Source of the DNA: Rhizobium sp. BK399
Lineage (GTDB): Bacteria > Pseudomonadota > Alphaproteobacteria > Rhizobiales > Rhizobiaceae
DNA: 64,000 nucleotides
Reading direction: 5' to 3'
NCBI RefSeq assembly: GCF_014194695.1
Contig: NZ_JACIAH010000014.1
Location: 91,395 to 155,394 of the forward strand
How positions within the stretch are numbered: position 1 is the stretch's first letter; each line of letters opens with the position of its first letter. This document shows positions 16,671-25,328 of this stretch, piece by piece. Below the pieces are notes generated by a model. That model worked only from the letters and a program-made list of their open reading frames with translations. It did no database searches and was not told where the DNA came from. The position numbers and the translations under genes were made by a program.

Positions 16671-17573
16671 TCAAACCGGATCGACGACGAAAGCGCCGCC
16701 CCGGGCATGCTTGAGGTGGTTGAGCGCGTGAACCTGGCCGGTCATTTCGAGTTGATCGCGATAGACCGGGTCATGCCAGCCTTCGATATCGATCGAACCG
16801 GACCAGCCTGCAAGGCGCAGTTCGGAAATGATGTCCGTCCAGTTGCTGTCGCCAAAGCCCGGCGTGCGCATGAAGACGAACTTCTCCTTGCCGAAGATGC
16901 CATGCTCCTTGATGACGTCCCAGCGGATCGTGGCATCCTTGCCATGCACGTGGAAGATCTTCTTGGCCCATTTGCGGATCTGCGGCAGCGGCTCGATCAG
17001 GTAGACCATCTGGTGGCAGGGTTCCCATTCGATGCCGATATGGTCGTCCGGGGTTTCGTTGAAGATCAGTTCCCAGGCGTCGGGATTGTGCGCGATGTTC
17101 CAGTCGCCGGTCGCCCAGTTGCCGTCCATGGCGCAGTTTTCGAAGGCGATCTTGATGCCCTTGTCGGCGGCCCGCTTGGCAAGATCGCTCCAGATTTCCT
17201 TGTAGCGCGGCAGGCTGTCGGTCAGCGGCTTGTTGCGGACACGGCCGGTAAAGCCGGCAACGCAGGTCGCCCCGAAATGGTGGGCATTGTCGATGCAGTC
17301 TTTCCATCCCTGCAGCGTCTCGAGATCGATCTCGGTGGTTTCAAGCGGATTGCCGAACATGCCGAGCGTCGAGATGGTGATGTCGCGGTCGCCGATGGCG
17401 TCGACGCAGCGCTTTCCGAGCTCGGCAAGGTCCTGCCGGTTCGTCGTCTGCCAGAAGAAGGGCTCGAAGCTTTCGAAGCCCAAATTGGCGATCTGGCCGA
17501 TGCGCTTGTCGGCGCCGCCGTTGGAGGCGCTGACCATGGTGCCGATACGAATGGACTTGGCGGGGTTGCTCAC
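16671..17573 (-). CDS. sugar phosphate isomerase/epimerase family protein (xylose isomerase-like TIM barrel)
   Basis: This 300-residue AP-endonuclease-2/xylose-isomerase-like barrel has likely metal ligands in KIAFENCAMDGN, HIGIEWEPCHQM, FHVHGKDAT and GSIDIEGWHDPVY. Such enzymes isomerise or epimerise sugars and keto-inositols. The start is GTG with an AAGGAAAG site. It lies 11 bases after the oxidoreductase stop, so the two are one transcription unit. Pairing with a Gfo/Idh/MocA enzyme and a sugar importer suggests conversion of an imported sugar or cyclitol; the exact step cannot be given. Confidence 0.85.
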   Translation of the reverse strand: MSNPAKSIRIGTMVSASNGGADKRIGQIANLGFESFEPFFWQTTNRQDLAELGKRCVDAIGDRDITISTLGMFGNPLETTEIDLETLQGWKDCIDNAHHFGATCVAGFTGRVRNKPLTDSLPRYKEIWSDLAKRAADKGIKIAFENCAMDGNWATGDWNIAHNPDAWELIFNETPDDHIGIEWEPCHQMVYLIEPLPQIRKWAKKIFHVHGKDATIRWDVIKEHGIFGKEKFVFMRTPGFGDSNWTDIISELRLAGWSGSIDIEGWHDPVYRDQLEMTGQVHALNHLKHARGGAFVVDPV

Positions 17574-17584
17574 AATATCTTTCC

Positions 17585-18619
17585 TTATGCTGAAATTTCG
17601 ATGCGCTTGCCGGTTCTGGCGCTCTCGATTGCGGCAAAGACCATGGCCAGGCTCCTGATGTTGTCGGAGCTCGCGGTTTCCGGCCGCTTGCCTGATCTGA
17701 TCGCCTCGACGAAGTCGCAGATGACGCTGGCATGACCGTGCGTCTCTTCCTCGTGCTCGGGGTCGGGAACGTTTACGGGCGCAGACCCGTGTAGCAGGCC
17801 GGGCTCCGTGCCGGCGACGGTGGCGCGGAACTTATCGGCGCCATCCCAGGTGAGCATGCCGCGCGAGCCAACGAGGCGCCATTCGCTTTCCCAGCTCGTG
17901 CGCTCGCCTTCGGCGCACCAAGAGCCGCGATAGGTAAAGATGACATCATCGGAAAATTCGAAGGTCGCATTGGCGCTTGCACCATGCCTGTACCATGACC
18001 CCTTCGGATTCTTCTCGACGCAATAGACAGCGAGCGGCTTCTTGTCGGCGACAAAGCGGGCCGCGTCGAAGGTATGGATCGCCATGTCGAGCAGAAGGAC
18101 GTTGTCCATCTCCTCGCGGAACCCCCCGAAATGCGGGCCGAGAAAGAAGTCGCAATGAATGGCGGTCAGGTCGCCGATCGCTCCGCTCTTGACGAAGCGG
18201 TGCATGCGGCGCACGCCCGATATGAAGCGGCGGTTCTGGATGATGGCGTGGATCCTGCCGGTTTCGGCGGCAAGATCGATCAGTGCCGCCCCTTCTGCAA
18301 GCGAGGTCGCCATGGGCTTCTCGCTTAGCACGTGGCATCCGGCCTTCAGCGCGGTCGAGACAACGGTGAAGCGAGCCGCAGGCACGACGACATCGAACAC
18401 GATGTCTGCGCTCGACTGTGCAATGACTTCGGACAAGTCCGTGCCGATGACGGCGCCCTCAAGACCGAATTCGGATGCCAGCGCTTCGGCTGCTGCCGGG
18501 TTGACGTCGACGAGGCCGCTGACCTCGATGGCGGCCGCCAGCGTCGGCGTTTCCTTGATGGCGCGCAGCCAGCCTTTGGACATGGCTCCGCACCCGCATA
18601 GAACGGCTTTCAAAATCAC
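17585..18619 (-). CDS. Gfo/Idh/MocA family oxidoreductase
   Basis: This 344-residue protein has a GTG start, chosen because GGAGGAAATC lies just before it; the frame stays open upstream but runs into the operator region. The dinucleotide site is ILKAVLCGCGAMSKGWLRAI and the family Lys is in HVLSEKPMATSLAE. The C-terminal domain includes LLLDMAIHTFDAARFV with the conserved His. It is the first gene of a leftward sugar operon and lies about 50 to 80 bases from two perfect LacI-type palindromes, so it should be repressed by the LacI protein at 18880-19917. Confidence 0.87.
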   Translation of the reverse strand: MILKAVLCGCGAMSKGWLRAIKETPTLAAAIEVSGLVDVNPAAAEALASEFGLEGAVIGTDLSEVIAQSSADIVFDVVVPAARFTVVSTALKAGCHVLSEKPMATSLAEGAALIDLAAETGRIHAIIQNRRFISGVRRMHRFVKSGAIGDLTAIHCDFFLGPHFGGFREEMDNVLLLDMAIHTFDAARFVADKKPLAVYCVEKNPKGSWYRHGASANATFEFSDDVIFTYRGSWCAEGERTSWESEWRLVGSRGMLTWDGADKFRATVAGTEPGLLHGSAPVNVPDPEHEEETHGHASVICDFVEAIRSGKRPETASSDNIRSLAMVFAAIESARTGKRIEISA

Positions 18620-18666
18620 GATTTCCTCCGATGGGTGGTTTCCGGCTTTCCTCCCGAAACGCATCC

Positions 18667-18680
18667 CGTAAACGTTTACG
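18667..18680. promoter_or_regulatory. LacI-family operator, perfect palindrome
   Basis: CGTAAACGTTTACG is a perfect 14-base palindrome with the central CG typical of LacI/GalR operators. It lies 48 bases upstream of the oxidoreductase start. A second palindrome is centred 22 bases away, about two helical turns, which would place two dimers on the same face of the DNA. Confidence 0.8.
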
Positions 18681-18689
18681 ATACTAAGC

Positions 18690-18701
18690 GGAAACGTTTC
18701 C
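18690..18701. promoter_or_regulatory. LacI-family operator, second perfect palindrome
   Basis: GGAAACGTTTCC is a perfect 12-base palindrome sharing the AAACGTTT core with the site at 18667-18680 and with a site in front of the lacI-type gene. The repetition supports these being the operators of that regulator. Confidence 0.8.
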
Positions 18702-18790
18702 TGGTGTCAATACCGGGTCATGCCCTCGCAAATGCGGCCGAAAACGTGTGGAATGGCGGGGCTTTAGGCAGTCTGCGCCGCAGGCAGCAG

Positions 18791-18835
18791 GAAAAAAGTT
18801 CGGCCTGATGACGAGCCTTTCTGCCTCGCGTCATC
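18791..18835 (-). terminator. possible terminator of the LacI-type gene
   Basis: On the minus strand, downstream of the regulator stop, GATGAC and GTCATC arms with an inner GAG/CTC pairing form a bulged stem. It is followed nine bases later by six consecutive T residues (A run at 18792-18797 on the plus strand). The gap between stem and T run makes this only a moderate candidate. Confidence 0.4.
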
Positions 18836-18879
18836 CGACGAATCCGTCGCCAGCGAAGCGTCCCCGCACGCGGCGCGAC

Positions 18880-19917
18880 TTAAGCCTTCAGCGAAAAAGC
18901 ATCGCTCTCGCCTGGCGCGAGCTCGAGCGGCCAGATCGTGTTGCGGGCACCCTTCGGATAATGTTCGGCATAGGCAGGCATGGTGGCAAGCAGGGTTTCG
19001 GCGAGTTCGACGCCGAGGTCACGCAGCGACATGCGAAAGCAGGTGAGCGACGGCTGCAGGAATTTTCCGCGCGGTTCCTCGCGAAAGCCGATCACGGCAA
19101 GATCGCGTCCGGGTACGATGCCTGCCTCGTTGAGGCGGCGATAGAGACCGATCGCCATGAGCTCATAGATCAGGATGATGGCGGTCGGCTTGCTGTCGAG
19201 CCGCAGAATTTCGTGGCCCGCCTGATAGCCCCCCTGCTCGCTCGATTTGACCCGGATGACCAGCGAGGGATCAAAGGCAATGCCGTGTCGTTCAAGCGAC
19301 TTGCGATAGGCATCGACAAAAATATAACCGAGATTGATGTCGTTCGACGGCGCGGCTATGGCGATGCGGCGATGACCCTTGGACACCAGCCGGTCGACGG
19401 CGCAGGCAGCAACGCCTTCAAAATCGAGGTCGATCCATGTGTGGTTGCCGCCGGACGCGCTGCGTCCGAGCGCCACGAAGGGGATCTTCGTCTTGATCAG
19501 GAGATCGATGCGTTTGTCGACGCGCTGGGTGGCGGAGATGATCATCGCATCGACGATCCGCCGCGCAACCATCCGTTTCAGATATTCGTGCGGGTCCTCG
19601 TCATTCGGGCAAGGCAGCATCAGCAGGTCGAGCTTGTGGCGGGAGAGCACGCTTTGCAGCCCGCCGGTAACGCCGAGGAAGAAGTTGTCGCTGTTTTCGA
19701 CCGTCTCCTTGCTGGATTCGATCATCAGGCCAATGACATTGGTCGTCCCCTGGCGAAGGCTTCTGCCGGACTGGTTGGCGACATAGCCGATTTCCTCGGC
19801 GGCCGCCAGCACGCGCTTGCGCGTCTCCTCGTTGACGTCAGGCCGACCATTCAGCGCACGCGAAACTGTTCCGATCGAAATATCGAGATGCTTAGCGAGC
19901 TGGCGAATTCCCTTCAT
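18880..19917 (-). CDS. LacI family transcriptional regulator
   Basis: This 345-residue protein has an N-terminal HTH (MKGIRQLAKHLDISIGTVSR, then ALNGRPDV) and hinge region (SGRSLRQGTTN). A periplasmic-binding-protein-like sensor domain follows (VIGLMIESS, IPFVALGRSASGG, GHRRIAIAAPSNDIN). It should repress the sugar operon at 12469-18619, and a sugar or derivative would release it. An AAACGTTT operator core at 19966-19973 in front of its own start suggests autoregulation. A TTG start nine bases further upstream is also possible and has a closer purine-rich site. Confidence 0.92.
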   Translation of the reverse strand: MKGIRQLAKHLDISIGTVSRALNGRPDVNEETRKRVLAAAEEIGYVANQSGRSLRQGTTNVIGLMIESSKETVENSDNFFLGVTGGLQSVLSRHKLDLLMLPCPNDEDPHEYLKRMVARRIVDAMIISATQRVDKRIDLLIKTKIPFVALGRSASGGNHTWIDLDFEGVAACAVDRLVSKGHRRIAIAAPSNDINLGYIFVDAYRKSLERHGIAFDPSLVIRVKSSEQGGYQAGHEILRLDSKPTAIILIYELMAIGLYRRLNEAGIVPGRDLAVIGFREEPRGKFLQPSLTCFRMSLRDLGVELAETLLATMPAYAEHYPKGARNTIWPLELAPGESDAFSLKA

Positions 19918-19963
19918 CTGCGGCAATCTCTCTCCCCGATCAACCCGTTCCTATCTGCCACAC

Positions 19964-19975
19964 TAAAACGTTTCC
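19964..19975. promoter_or_regulatory. LacI-type operator core in front of the regulator gene
   Basis: TAAAACGTTTCC holds the same AAACGTTT core as the two perfect operators near 18667-18701, with imperfect flanks. It lies about 47 bases upstream of the regulator start, consistent with autoregulation. Confidence 0.6.
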
Positions 19976-20010
19976 GAAAAGCCGGCATCGACGAATGCAT
20001 GGTCCGCCGC

Positions 20011-20382
20011 TCAGCTTGCGACGAGGCTTGATGTGGCGAGCGCGGCGATGGCAACGCCGGCACCGGCTGCCGCTCCGATCGATTTTGCCATCGCATCGCC
20101 AAATCGCGCATGGCGCGACGGCGACAACAGCTGCAGCAGTTCCGAAAGGGCGGAACCGACCACGCAGGCAAGGACCACGCATGCCGTGGAGCGTGGATAG
20201 CCGAGCACGAAGAAAAATGCCATGGAGGCAAAGGCAAGCGCCCTGTCGAGGTTGACGCGGGTGATCGTCCGCGGCCGCATCCTGATCGGGGAGACCGTCA
20301 CGAACAGGATGAAGGCAAACAGCGCCCAGGCGATCACCCGGGCGTAAAATGTCAGGTCGGATCCGCCGCCAAGTTCACTCAA
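20011..20382 (-). CDS. VanZ-like family membrane protein
   Basis: This 123-residue protein has three to four hydrophobic segments. It shows the VanZ-like pattern VIAWALFAFILFVTVSPIRM, then ALAFASMAFFFVLGYPRS, ALSELLQLLSPSRHARFGD and a C-terminal hydrophobic helix. The Glu in SELLQLL and the R-x-x-R-x-x-D region are family-typical. It appears to start at TTG with AAAGGACG upstream. It follows rmlC by about 80 bases in the same direction and may be the last gene of the polysaccharide operon. Its function is unknown; VanZ-like proteins are membrane proteins linked to envelope stress in other bacteria. Confidence 0.7.
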   Translation of the reverse strand: MSELGGGSDLTFYARVIAWALFAFILFVTVSPIRMRPRTITRVNLDRALAFASMAFFFVLGYPRSTACVVLACVVGSALSELLQLLSPSRHARFGDAMAKSIGAAAGAGVAIAALATSSLVAS

Positions 20383-20464
20383 CGCGCTTTTCGTCCTTTG
20401 CCATCAGGTTCCTGGGGTCCACAGCAACGCCGATCCGGCGGTCCGGGGAAGAGCTCATCAGAGA

Positions 20465-21025
20465 TCAGCCGACCAGGGCGTCGTCGAACACCTCGGCGTC
20501 CTTGAAGGCGGCCGCGGCCGCATCCTTGCCCGACAGGAGCGGCGCCGTATCGATCGGCCAGCGGATGGCGAGCGAGGGGTCGTTCCAGACAATGGCCCGC
20601 TCGCTTTCCGGCGCGTAGAAATCCGTGGTCTTGTAGAGGAATTGGGCCGTCTCGGAGAGAACCAGAAAGCCATGGGCAAAGCCGGTCGGGATAAAGACCT
20701 GGCGCTTGTTCCCGGCAGAGAGAATTTCCCCTACCCACCTGCCGAAGGTTGGCGAGGTCCTGCGCAGGTCGACGGCGACATCGAACACCTCGCCTTCGAC
20801 GACCCGCACCAGCTTTCCCTGCGGCTGCCTGACCTGGTAGTGCAGTCCCCTGAGGACGCCCTTTGCGGATTTCGAATGATTGTCCTGCACGAAGCTGACA
20901 TCGGAGCCCACAAGCGCATTGAATTTCGCCTGGTTGAAGCTCTCGAAGAAGAAGCCGCGGTCGTCACCGAAGACCGTCGGTTCGATCAGCAGCACCTCGG
21001 GGATTGCAAGTCGTGTCGCCTTCAT
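20465..21025 (-). CDS. rfbC: dTDP-4-dehydrorhamnose 3,5-epimerase
   Basis: This 186-residue cupin has the RmlC hallmarks. They are EPTVFGDDRGFFFESFNQ, the catalytic His in GVLRGLHYQVRQPQGKLVRV, a DLRRTSPTFGRWVGE segment, IPTGFAHGFLVLSETA and the Tyr in FLYKTTDFYAP. It epimerises C3 and C5 of dTDP-4-keto-6-deoxyglucose, the third step to dTDP-L-rhamnose. Its start overlaps the rmlA stop in an ATGA junction, so it is the last gene of the rmlB-D-A-C block. Confidence 0.95.
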   Translation of the reverse strand: MKATRLAIPEVLLIEPTVFGDDRGFFFESFNQAKFNALVGSDVSFVQDNHSKSAKGVLRGLHYQVRQPQGKLVRVVEGEVFDVAVDLRRTSPTFGRWVGEILSAGNKRQVFIPTGFAHGFLVLSETAQFLYKTTDFYAPESERAIVWNDPSLAIRWPIDTAPLLSGKDAAAAAFKDAEVFDDALVG

Positions 21026-21906
21026 CGCGTCGCAGCCTCCGAAACGAGCCTGAGGAGATATTTCCCGTATCCGCTCTTTGCGAGAGGTGTCGCCAGGTGC
21101 TCGAGCGCTGCGACATCGATCCAGCCGTTTCGAAAGGCGATCTCCTCCGGACAGGACACCTTCAGGCCCTGCCGATGCTCGAGCGTGGAAATGAACTGGC
21201 TGGCGTCAAGCAGCGAGTCGTGTGTTCCGGTGTCGAGCCATGCATAGCCGCGGCCCATGATCTCGACGGTCAGATTGCTGTCCTCGAGATAGCGGAGATT
21301 GAGGTCGGTGATCTCAAGTTCGCCGCGCGGCGAAGGCTTGAGTGCCTTGGCGAACTCGACCGCCCGGGCATCATAGAAATAAAGGCCGGTCACGGCATAG
21401 TTCGATTTCGGCTGCGCCGGCTTTTCCTCGATCGAGAGCGCCCTGTTCGTGCCGTCGAATTCGACGACGCCATAGCGTTCCGGATCGAGAACATGGTAGG
21501 CGAAGACGGTCGATCCGGTTTCGCGCGACATACCGCTTCGCAGCAGCAGGGGCAGGTCATGCCCGTAAAAGATGTTGTCGCCAAGCACCAGTGCCGATGG
21601 CGAGCCAGCGAGGAATTCCTCCCCGATGATGAAGGCCTGGGCAAGACCGTCAGGGGACGGCTGGACGGCATAGGAGAAGTTCACACCCCATTGGCTGCCA
21701 CTTCCGAGCAGCTGCTCGAAGCGGGGAATGTCCTGAGGTGTCGAGATCACCAGGATATCGCGAATGCCGGCGAGCATCAGCGTGCTCAAAGGGTAGTAGA
21801 TCATTGGTTTGTCGAACACCTGCAGCAGCTGCTTGCTGATGGCGAGCGTCGCCGGATGAAGTCTCGTGCCGGAGCCGCCGGCGAGGATGATGCCCTTTCG
21901 GTTCAC
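21022..21906 (-). CDS. rfbA: glucose-1-phosphate thymidylyltransferase
   Basis: This 294-residue nucleotidyltransferase has GIILAGGSGTRLHPATLAI, SKQLLQVFDKPMIYYPLSTL, a GLAQAFIIGEEFL segment and VFAYHVLDPERYGVVEFD. These are the RmlA signature, catalysing dTTP + glucose-1-phosphate to dTDP-glucose. The start is GTG and overlaps the rmlD stop; its own stop overlaps the rmlC start. Length and motifs are complete. Confidence 0.95.
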   Translation of the reverse strand: MNRKGIILAGGSGTRLHPATLAISKQLLQVFDKPMIYYPLSTLMLAGIRDILVISTPQDIPRFEQLLGSGSQWGVNFSYAVQPSPDGLAQAFIIGEEFLAGSPSALVLGDNIFYGHDLPLLLRSGMSRETGSTVFAYHVLDPERYGVVEFDGTNRALSIEEKPAQPKSNYAVTGLYFYDARAVEFAKALKPSPRGELEITDLNLRYLEDSNLTVEIMGRGYAWLDTGTHDSLLDASQFISTLEHRQGLKVSCPEEIAFRNGWIDVAALEHLATPLAKSGYGKYLLRLVSEAATR

Positions 21907-22798
21907 GACTCAAGCTCCCGTCTTTTCAGTTGATGAAGCATCCTGTCCACGTGGATCGTCCAGTCCGGAAGCTCCAGTCCCAGGCAGTTGGCCAGGCCAT
22001 CGCTGTCGAGCTCTGAATTGGAGGGGCGGGCTGCCGGCAGCGGATAGTCCGCGGTCGAAATCGGCTCGATGTCGGCTGCCCCGGCCTGCAGGTCAAAACC
22101 CAGCTCACTGGCGCGCCCGACGACATAGCAGGCAAGCTCGTGCCAGCTCGTCCTGCCGCGCGCCGTCAGGTGGTAAACGCCACCTGGAAGCTCGCGGCGG
22201 CGATGGGCGGCAAGCGCGAGCGCCGTGACGTCGGCGATCAGTTCCGCCGAGGTCGGGGCGCCGAATTGATCCGCCACCACCCGCAGGCTTTTCCGTTCTC
22301 TGGCGAGGCGAAGGATGGTCTTTATGAAATTGGCGCCGTGTGCGGAAAAGACCCAGCTCGTCCTGAGCACGATCGCATCGCATCCGCTGGACAGGATCGC
22401 TTCCTCGCCCGCAAGCTTCGATCGGCCATAGGCATTCAACGGATTTGTCACATCGCCTTCACGGTAGGCCGATGGCTTGCTGCCATCGAAGACGTAGTCC
22501 GTGGAGTAGTGGACAAGCGTTGCCTTGCGTTCGAGAGCGATCTCCGCAAGGACCGCGACAGCCTCGGCATTGACACGAAAGGCCCTCTCGGATTCGGCCT
22601 CCGCCAGGTCGACCTTCGTCCACGCCGCCGCATTGACGATGATATCGGGTGCGTGCGCGCTGACCGTTTCGGCGAGCCGGTCTGTTGCTTCGATGTCGAG
22701 CCCGTCACGACCAAGCGCGGTCACCGCGCCGAACGGCAGCAATGTGCGCTGGAGTTCCTGGCCGACCTGCCGTTCTTTCCGAGGAGAAGGATGTTCAT
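21903..22798 (-). pseudogene. rfbD: dTDP-4-dehydrorhamnose reductase, frameshifted near codon 10
   Basis: The start at 22798 is fixed by an ATGA overlap with the rmlB stop and reads MNILLLGKNG. That frame then leaves the family sequence and stops within about 20 codons. Shifting frame by one base at 22769-22771 gives QVGQELQRTLLPFGAVTALG, which joins exactly to the remaining 279 codons of normal RmlD. These include the YxxxK motif in NAYGRSKLAGEEA and HYSTDYVFDG. The expected GGC-CAG reads GGCAG, so one C is missing. As written, the NAD-binding glycine loop is uncoupled from the rest. An internal TTG could start the tail but would omit that loop. A sequencing error is possible. Confidence 0.85.
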
Positions 22799-23844
22799 GC
22801 GTACTGCTTGGCGATCCAGTTTCGATAGCTTCCCGAGGTGACGCCCGTCACCCACTCGGCATTGTCGAGATACCAGCGCACCGTCTTCCTGATGCCGCTC
22901 TCCAGCGTCTCCACGGGGCGCCAGCCGAGATCCGTTTCCATCCTGCCGGCATTGATGGCATAGCGCCTGTCATGGCCGGGACGATCGGTGACAAAGGTGA
23001 TCTGGGTGTTGTACGAGGTTCCGTCGGCCTTTGGCGCCATTTCGTCGAGGACTTCGCAAAGGAGGTTGACGAGGTCGAGATTGGTGCGCTCGTTCCAGCC
23101 GCCGATATTGTAGGTCTCTCCGGGACGGCCCGCTTCGAGGACACGGCGCACGGCGCTGCAGTGATCGTTCACATAGAGCCAGTCGCGGATCTGCTGGCCA
23201 TCGCCGTAGAGCGGCAACGGGCGGCCCTGCAAGGCATTGTGAATGACAAGCGGGATGAGCTTCTCTGGGAAATGATAGGGACCGTAGTTGTTGGAGCAGT
23301 TCGTCGTCAGAACCGGCAAGCCGTAGGTATGGTGGTAGGCGCGCACCAGATGGTCGCCTGCCGCCTTGCTGGCAGAGTACGGGCTGTTCGGCTGGTACTG
23401 CGTCTGTTCGTCGAATGCCGGATCGTCCGGGCCGAGCGTGCCGAATACTTCATCGGTCGATATCTGCAGGAAGCGGAAGCCCTGGCGATCGGGCAGCTTT
23501 GCAAAGTAGGCGCGGGCCGCTTCGAGCAGCCGGAATGTCCCGACGATGTTCGTCTGGACGAAATCTTCCGGACCATGGATGGATCGGTCGACATGGCTCT
23601 CGGCCGCGAAGTTGATGATGGCGCGTGGCTTGTGGCGCTCGAGAAGGCTCGCAACCAGTGCCGTATCCGCGATGCTGCCATGCACGAAAATGTGCCTTTC
23701 GTCATCGGCGAGCGCGTCGAGGTTGCGGATGTTGCCAGCGTAGGTGAGCGCATCGAGATTGACGACAGGCTCTTTGCTGTTTGCCAACCAGTCCAGAATG
23801 AAGTTCGAGCCGATAAAACCGGCTCCGCCAGTCACCAATATCAT
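22795..23844 (-). CDS. rfbB: dTDP-glucose 4,6-dehydratase
   Basis: This 349-residue extended short-chain dehydrogenase has MILVTGGAGFIGSNFILDW (NAD site) and FLQISTDEVFGTLG with the catalytic Thr-Asp-Glu. It also has the YxxxK motif in NSPYSASKAAGDHLVRA, and NCSNNYGPYHFPEKLIPLV. It converts dTDP-glucose to dTDP-4-keto-6-deoxyglucose. The internal ATG at 23844 is chosen over a longer frame because homology begins exactly there. The stop overlaps the rmlD start (ATGA). Confidence 0.95.
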   Translation of the reverse strand: MILVTGGAGFIGSNFILDWLANSKEPVVNLDALTYAGNIRNLDALADDERHIFVHGSIADTALVASLLERHKPRAIINFAAESHVDRSIHGPEDFVQTNIVGTFRLLEAARAYFAKLPDRQGFRFLQISTDEVFGTLGPDDPAFDEQTQYQPNSPYSASKAAGDHLVRAYHHTYGLPVLTTNCSNNYGPYHFPEKLIPLVIHNALQGRPLPLYGDGQQIRDWLYVNDHCSAVRRVLEAGRPGETYNIGGWNERTNLDLVNLLCEVLDEMAPKADGTSYNTQITFVTDRPGHDRRYAINAGRMETDLGWRPVETLESGIRKTVRWYLDNAEWVTGVTSGSYRNWIAKQYA

Positions 23845-23891
23845 TGTCGAGACACCCCTGTTGCAACGCAACACTAAACAGCGATTGCCCT

Positions 23892-25328
23892 CTAGTAAAC
23901 ATTGCTCCGATCTAACATCGTGCGCATGGTCAGCAATACTATTTTCACATCAAGCCAGAATGACCAGTTGTTGATATACCAGAGATCGTGTTGAACCCGG
24001 TCGGCCATCCGGTCCAATGTCGGCGTTTCGCCGCGGCATCCGCTGATCTGGGCCCAGCCGGTAAGGCCCGGCTTGACGTTTCGCCGCGTTGCATATTGGG
24101 CAATCAGCGTGCCGTAGAGATCGTCATGTGCCATTGCATGCGGGCGCGGTCCGACGACGGACATGTCGCCACGAAGGACGTTCCAGAATTGCGGCAGTTC
24201 ATCGAGGCTCGTCGACCGTATGAAGCCGCCCACCCGGGTGACCCGGGGATCGTTGCGCGTCGCCTGGCGGACGTTGCCACCATCTTCCAAGACCGTCATG
24301 CTGCGGAACTTGAGGATGCGGAAAGCGCGGCCGTTGTAGCCCTTGCGTGACTGGGCAAAGAAAATCGGGCCCGGGCTGTCGAGCTTGACCGCGATTGCGA
24401 CCATCAGGCAGATCGGAAACATCACGAAGAGGGCGGCGATCGAAAACAGGATGTCGAAGGCGCGTTTCAGGGCGCGCTGGTAAAAATCGAGTGGCGGCCG
24501 ATGAATCTGGAAGGCGCGCCGCTCGCCGACCGTCTGCGCGAAGCCCTCGACAACCTCGCCAACCACGCCACCGAACATGACGCTGACCGGCACGCAGAAC
24601 TGGCGAAGGTCGGAAAGGCACTTTTCCAGGGCACGAAGATTGCCATAGTCGCTCCAGGCGACCAGGACCTCATCGACGTCGTCGATGCCGTGTTCCTGGT
24701 AGACTTCCCCCATCCATCCAAGCGAAAGGTCATTCTCGGCAATCTTCATGATGTGATTGACGGAAAGCCCGCTCTGAGTTGCCCTCTGGATGACCGGTTC
24801 GACCTGCATCGAGCCTGGGCAGATCAGAAGTACCGTGCGGGAGGGAAACTGCGCACGAGAAAAGGCATCGCCGACCTGGCGCCAGCACAATCGCAGTGCC
24901 ACGAGACCGGCGACAGAAAGACCAGCCGTCGTGATCAGGGAGCCCCTGGACATGGTCGTCCCGACCTTCAGGAACAGCGCAACGGCGATGAACAAGAGGA
25001 TCGCTGCCGGCAGGAGGGTCAGGATCATCAGCAGCTGACGGCGGAACGACAGGATTTCGCGGGGACGATAGCCATGCACGCCAAACATCGCCAGAACGAA
25101 AACCGTCGCGACGAAAAGCCCAACCCCGACATAGAGCGACATATCCGCAGCGGTGCCCGTGCCGATCTGCTGATAAAGCAGATGGCCGGCAGCACTTGCC
25201 CCGATCAGGGCGACAAAGTCGCACGAAGCGGCGATGCAGGAAATCGCAATGGCGTTGAAACCGAGCCATTTCCGGTCGCTTCTGACGGAATGATTCGGGC
25301 TCCAGTTGTATTCGACCGGAATAGTCAT
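23892..25328 (-). CDS. undecaprenyl-phosphate sugar-1-phosphate transferase (exopolysaccharide priming enzyme)
   Basis: This 478-residue membrane protein has about four N-terminal hydrophobic segments, a CoA-binding-3-like middle part and a C-terminal bacterial sugar transferase domain from about residue 285. The last carries DSPGPIFFAQSRKGYNGRAF, RILKFRSM, STSLDELPQFWNVLRGDMS and VVGPRPHA. It would place the first sugar phosphate on undecaprenyl phosphate at the inner membrane. It precedes rmlB by 47 bases in the same direction, so priming and dTDP-rhamnose supply are co-expressed. No other glycosyltransferase, Wzx or Wzy gene follows here, so the rest of that pathway is elsewhere. The start ATG has a GAGGACG site. 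Confidence 0.9.
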   Translation of the reverse strand: MTIPVEYNWSPNHSVRSDRKWLGFNAIAISCIAASCDFVALIGASAAGHLLYQQIGTGTAADMSLYVGVGLFVATVFVLAMFGVHGYRPREILSFRRQLLMILTLLPAAILLFIAVALFLKVGTTMSRGSLITTAGLSVAGLVALRLCWRQVGDAFSRAQFPSRTVLLICPGSMQVEPVIQRATQSGLSVNHIMKIAENDLSLGWMGEVYQEHGIDDVDEVLVAWSDYGNLRALEKCLSDLRQFCVPVSVMFGGVVGEVVEGFAQTVGERRAFQIHRPPLDFYQRALKRAFDILFSIAALFVMFPICLMVAIAVKLDSPGPIFFAQSRKGYNGRAFRILKFRSMTVLEDGGNVRQATRNDPRVTRVGGFIRSTSLDELPQFWNVLRGDMSVVGPRPHAMAHDDLYGTLIAQYATRRNVKPGLTGWAQISGCRGETPTLDRMADRVQHDLWYINNWSFWLDVKIVLLTMRTMLDRSNVY

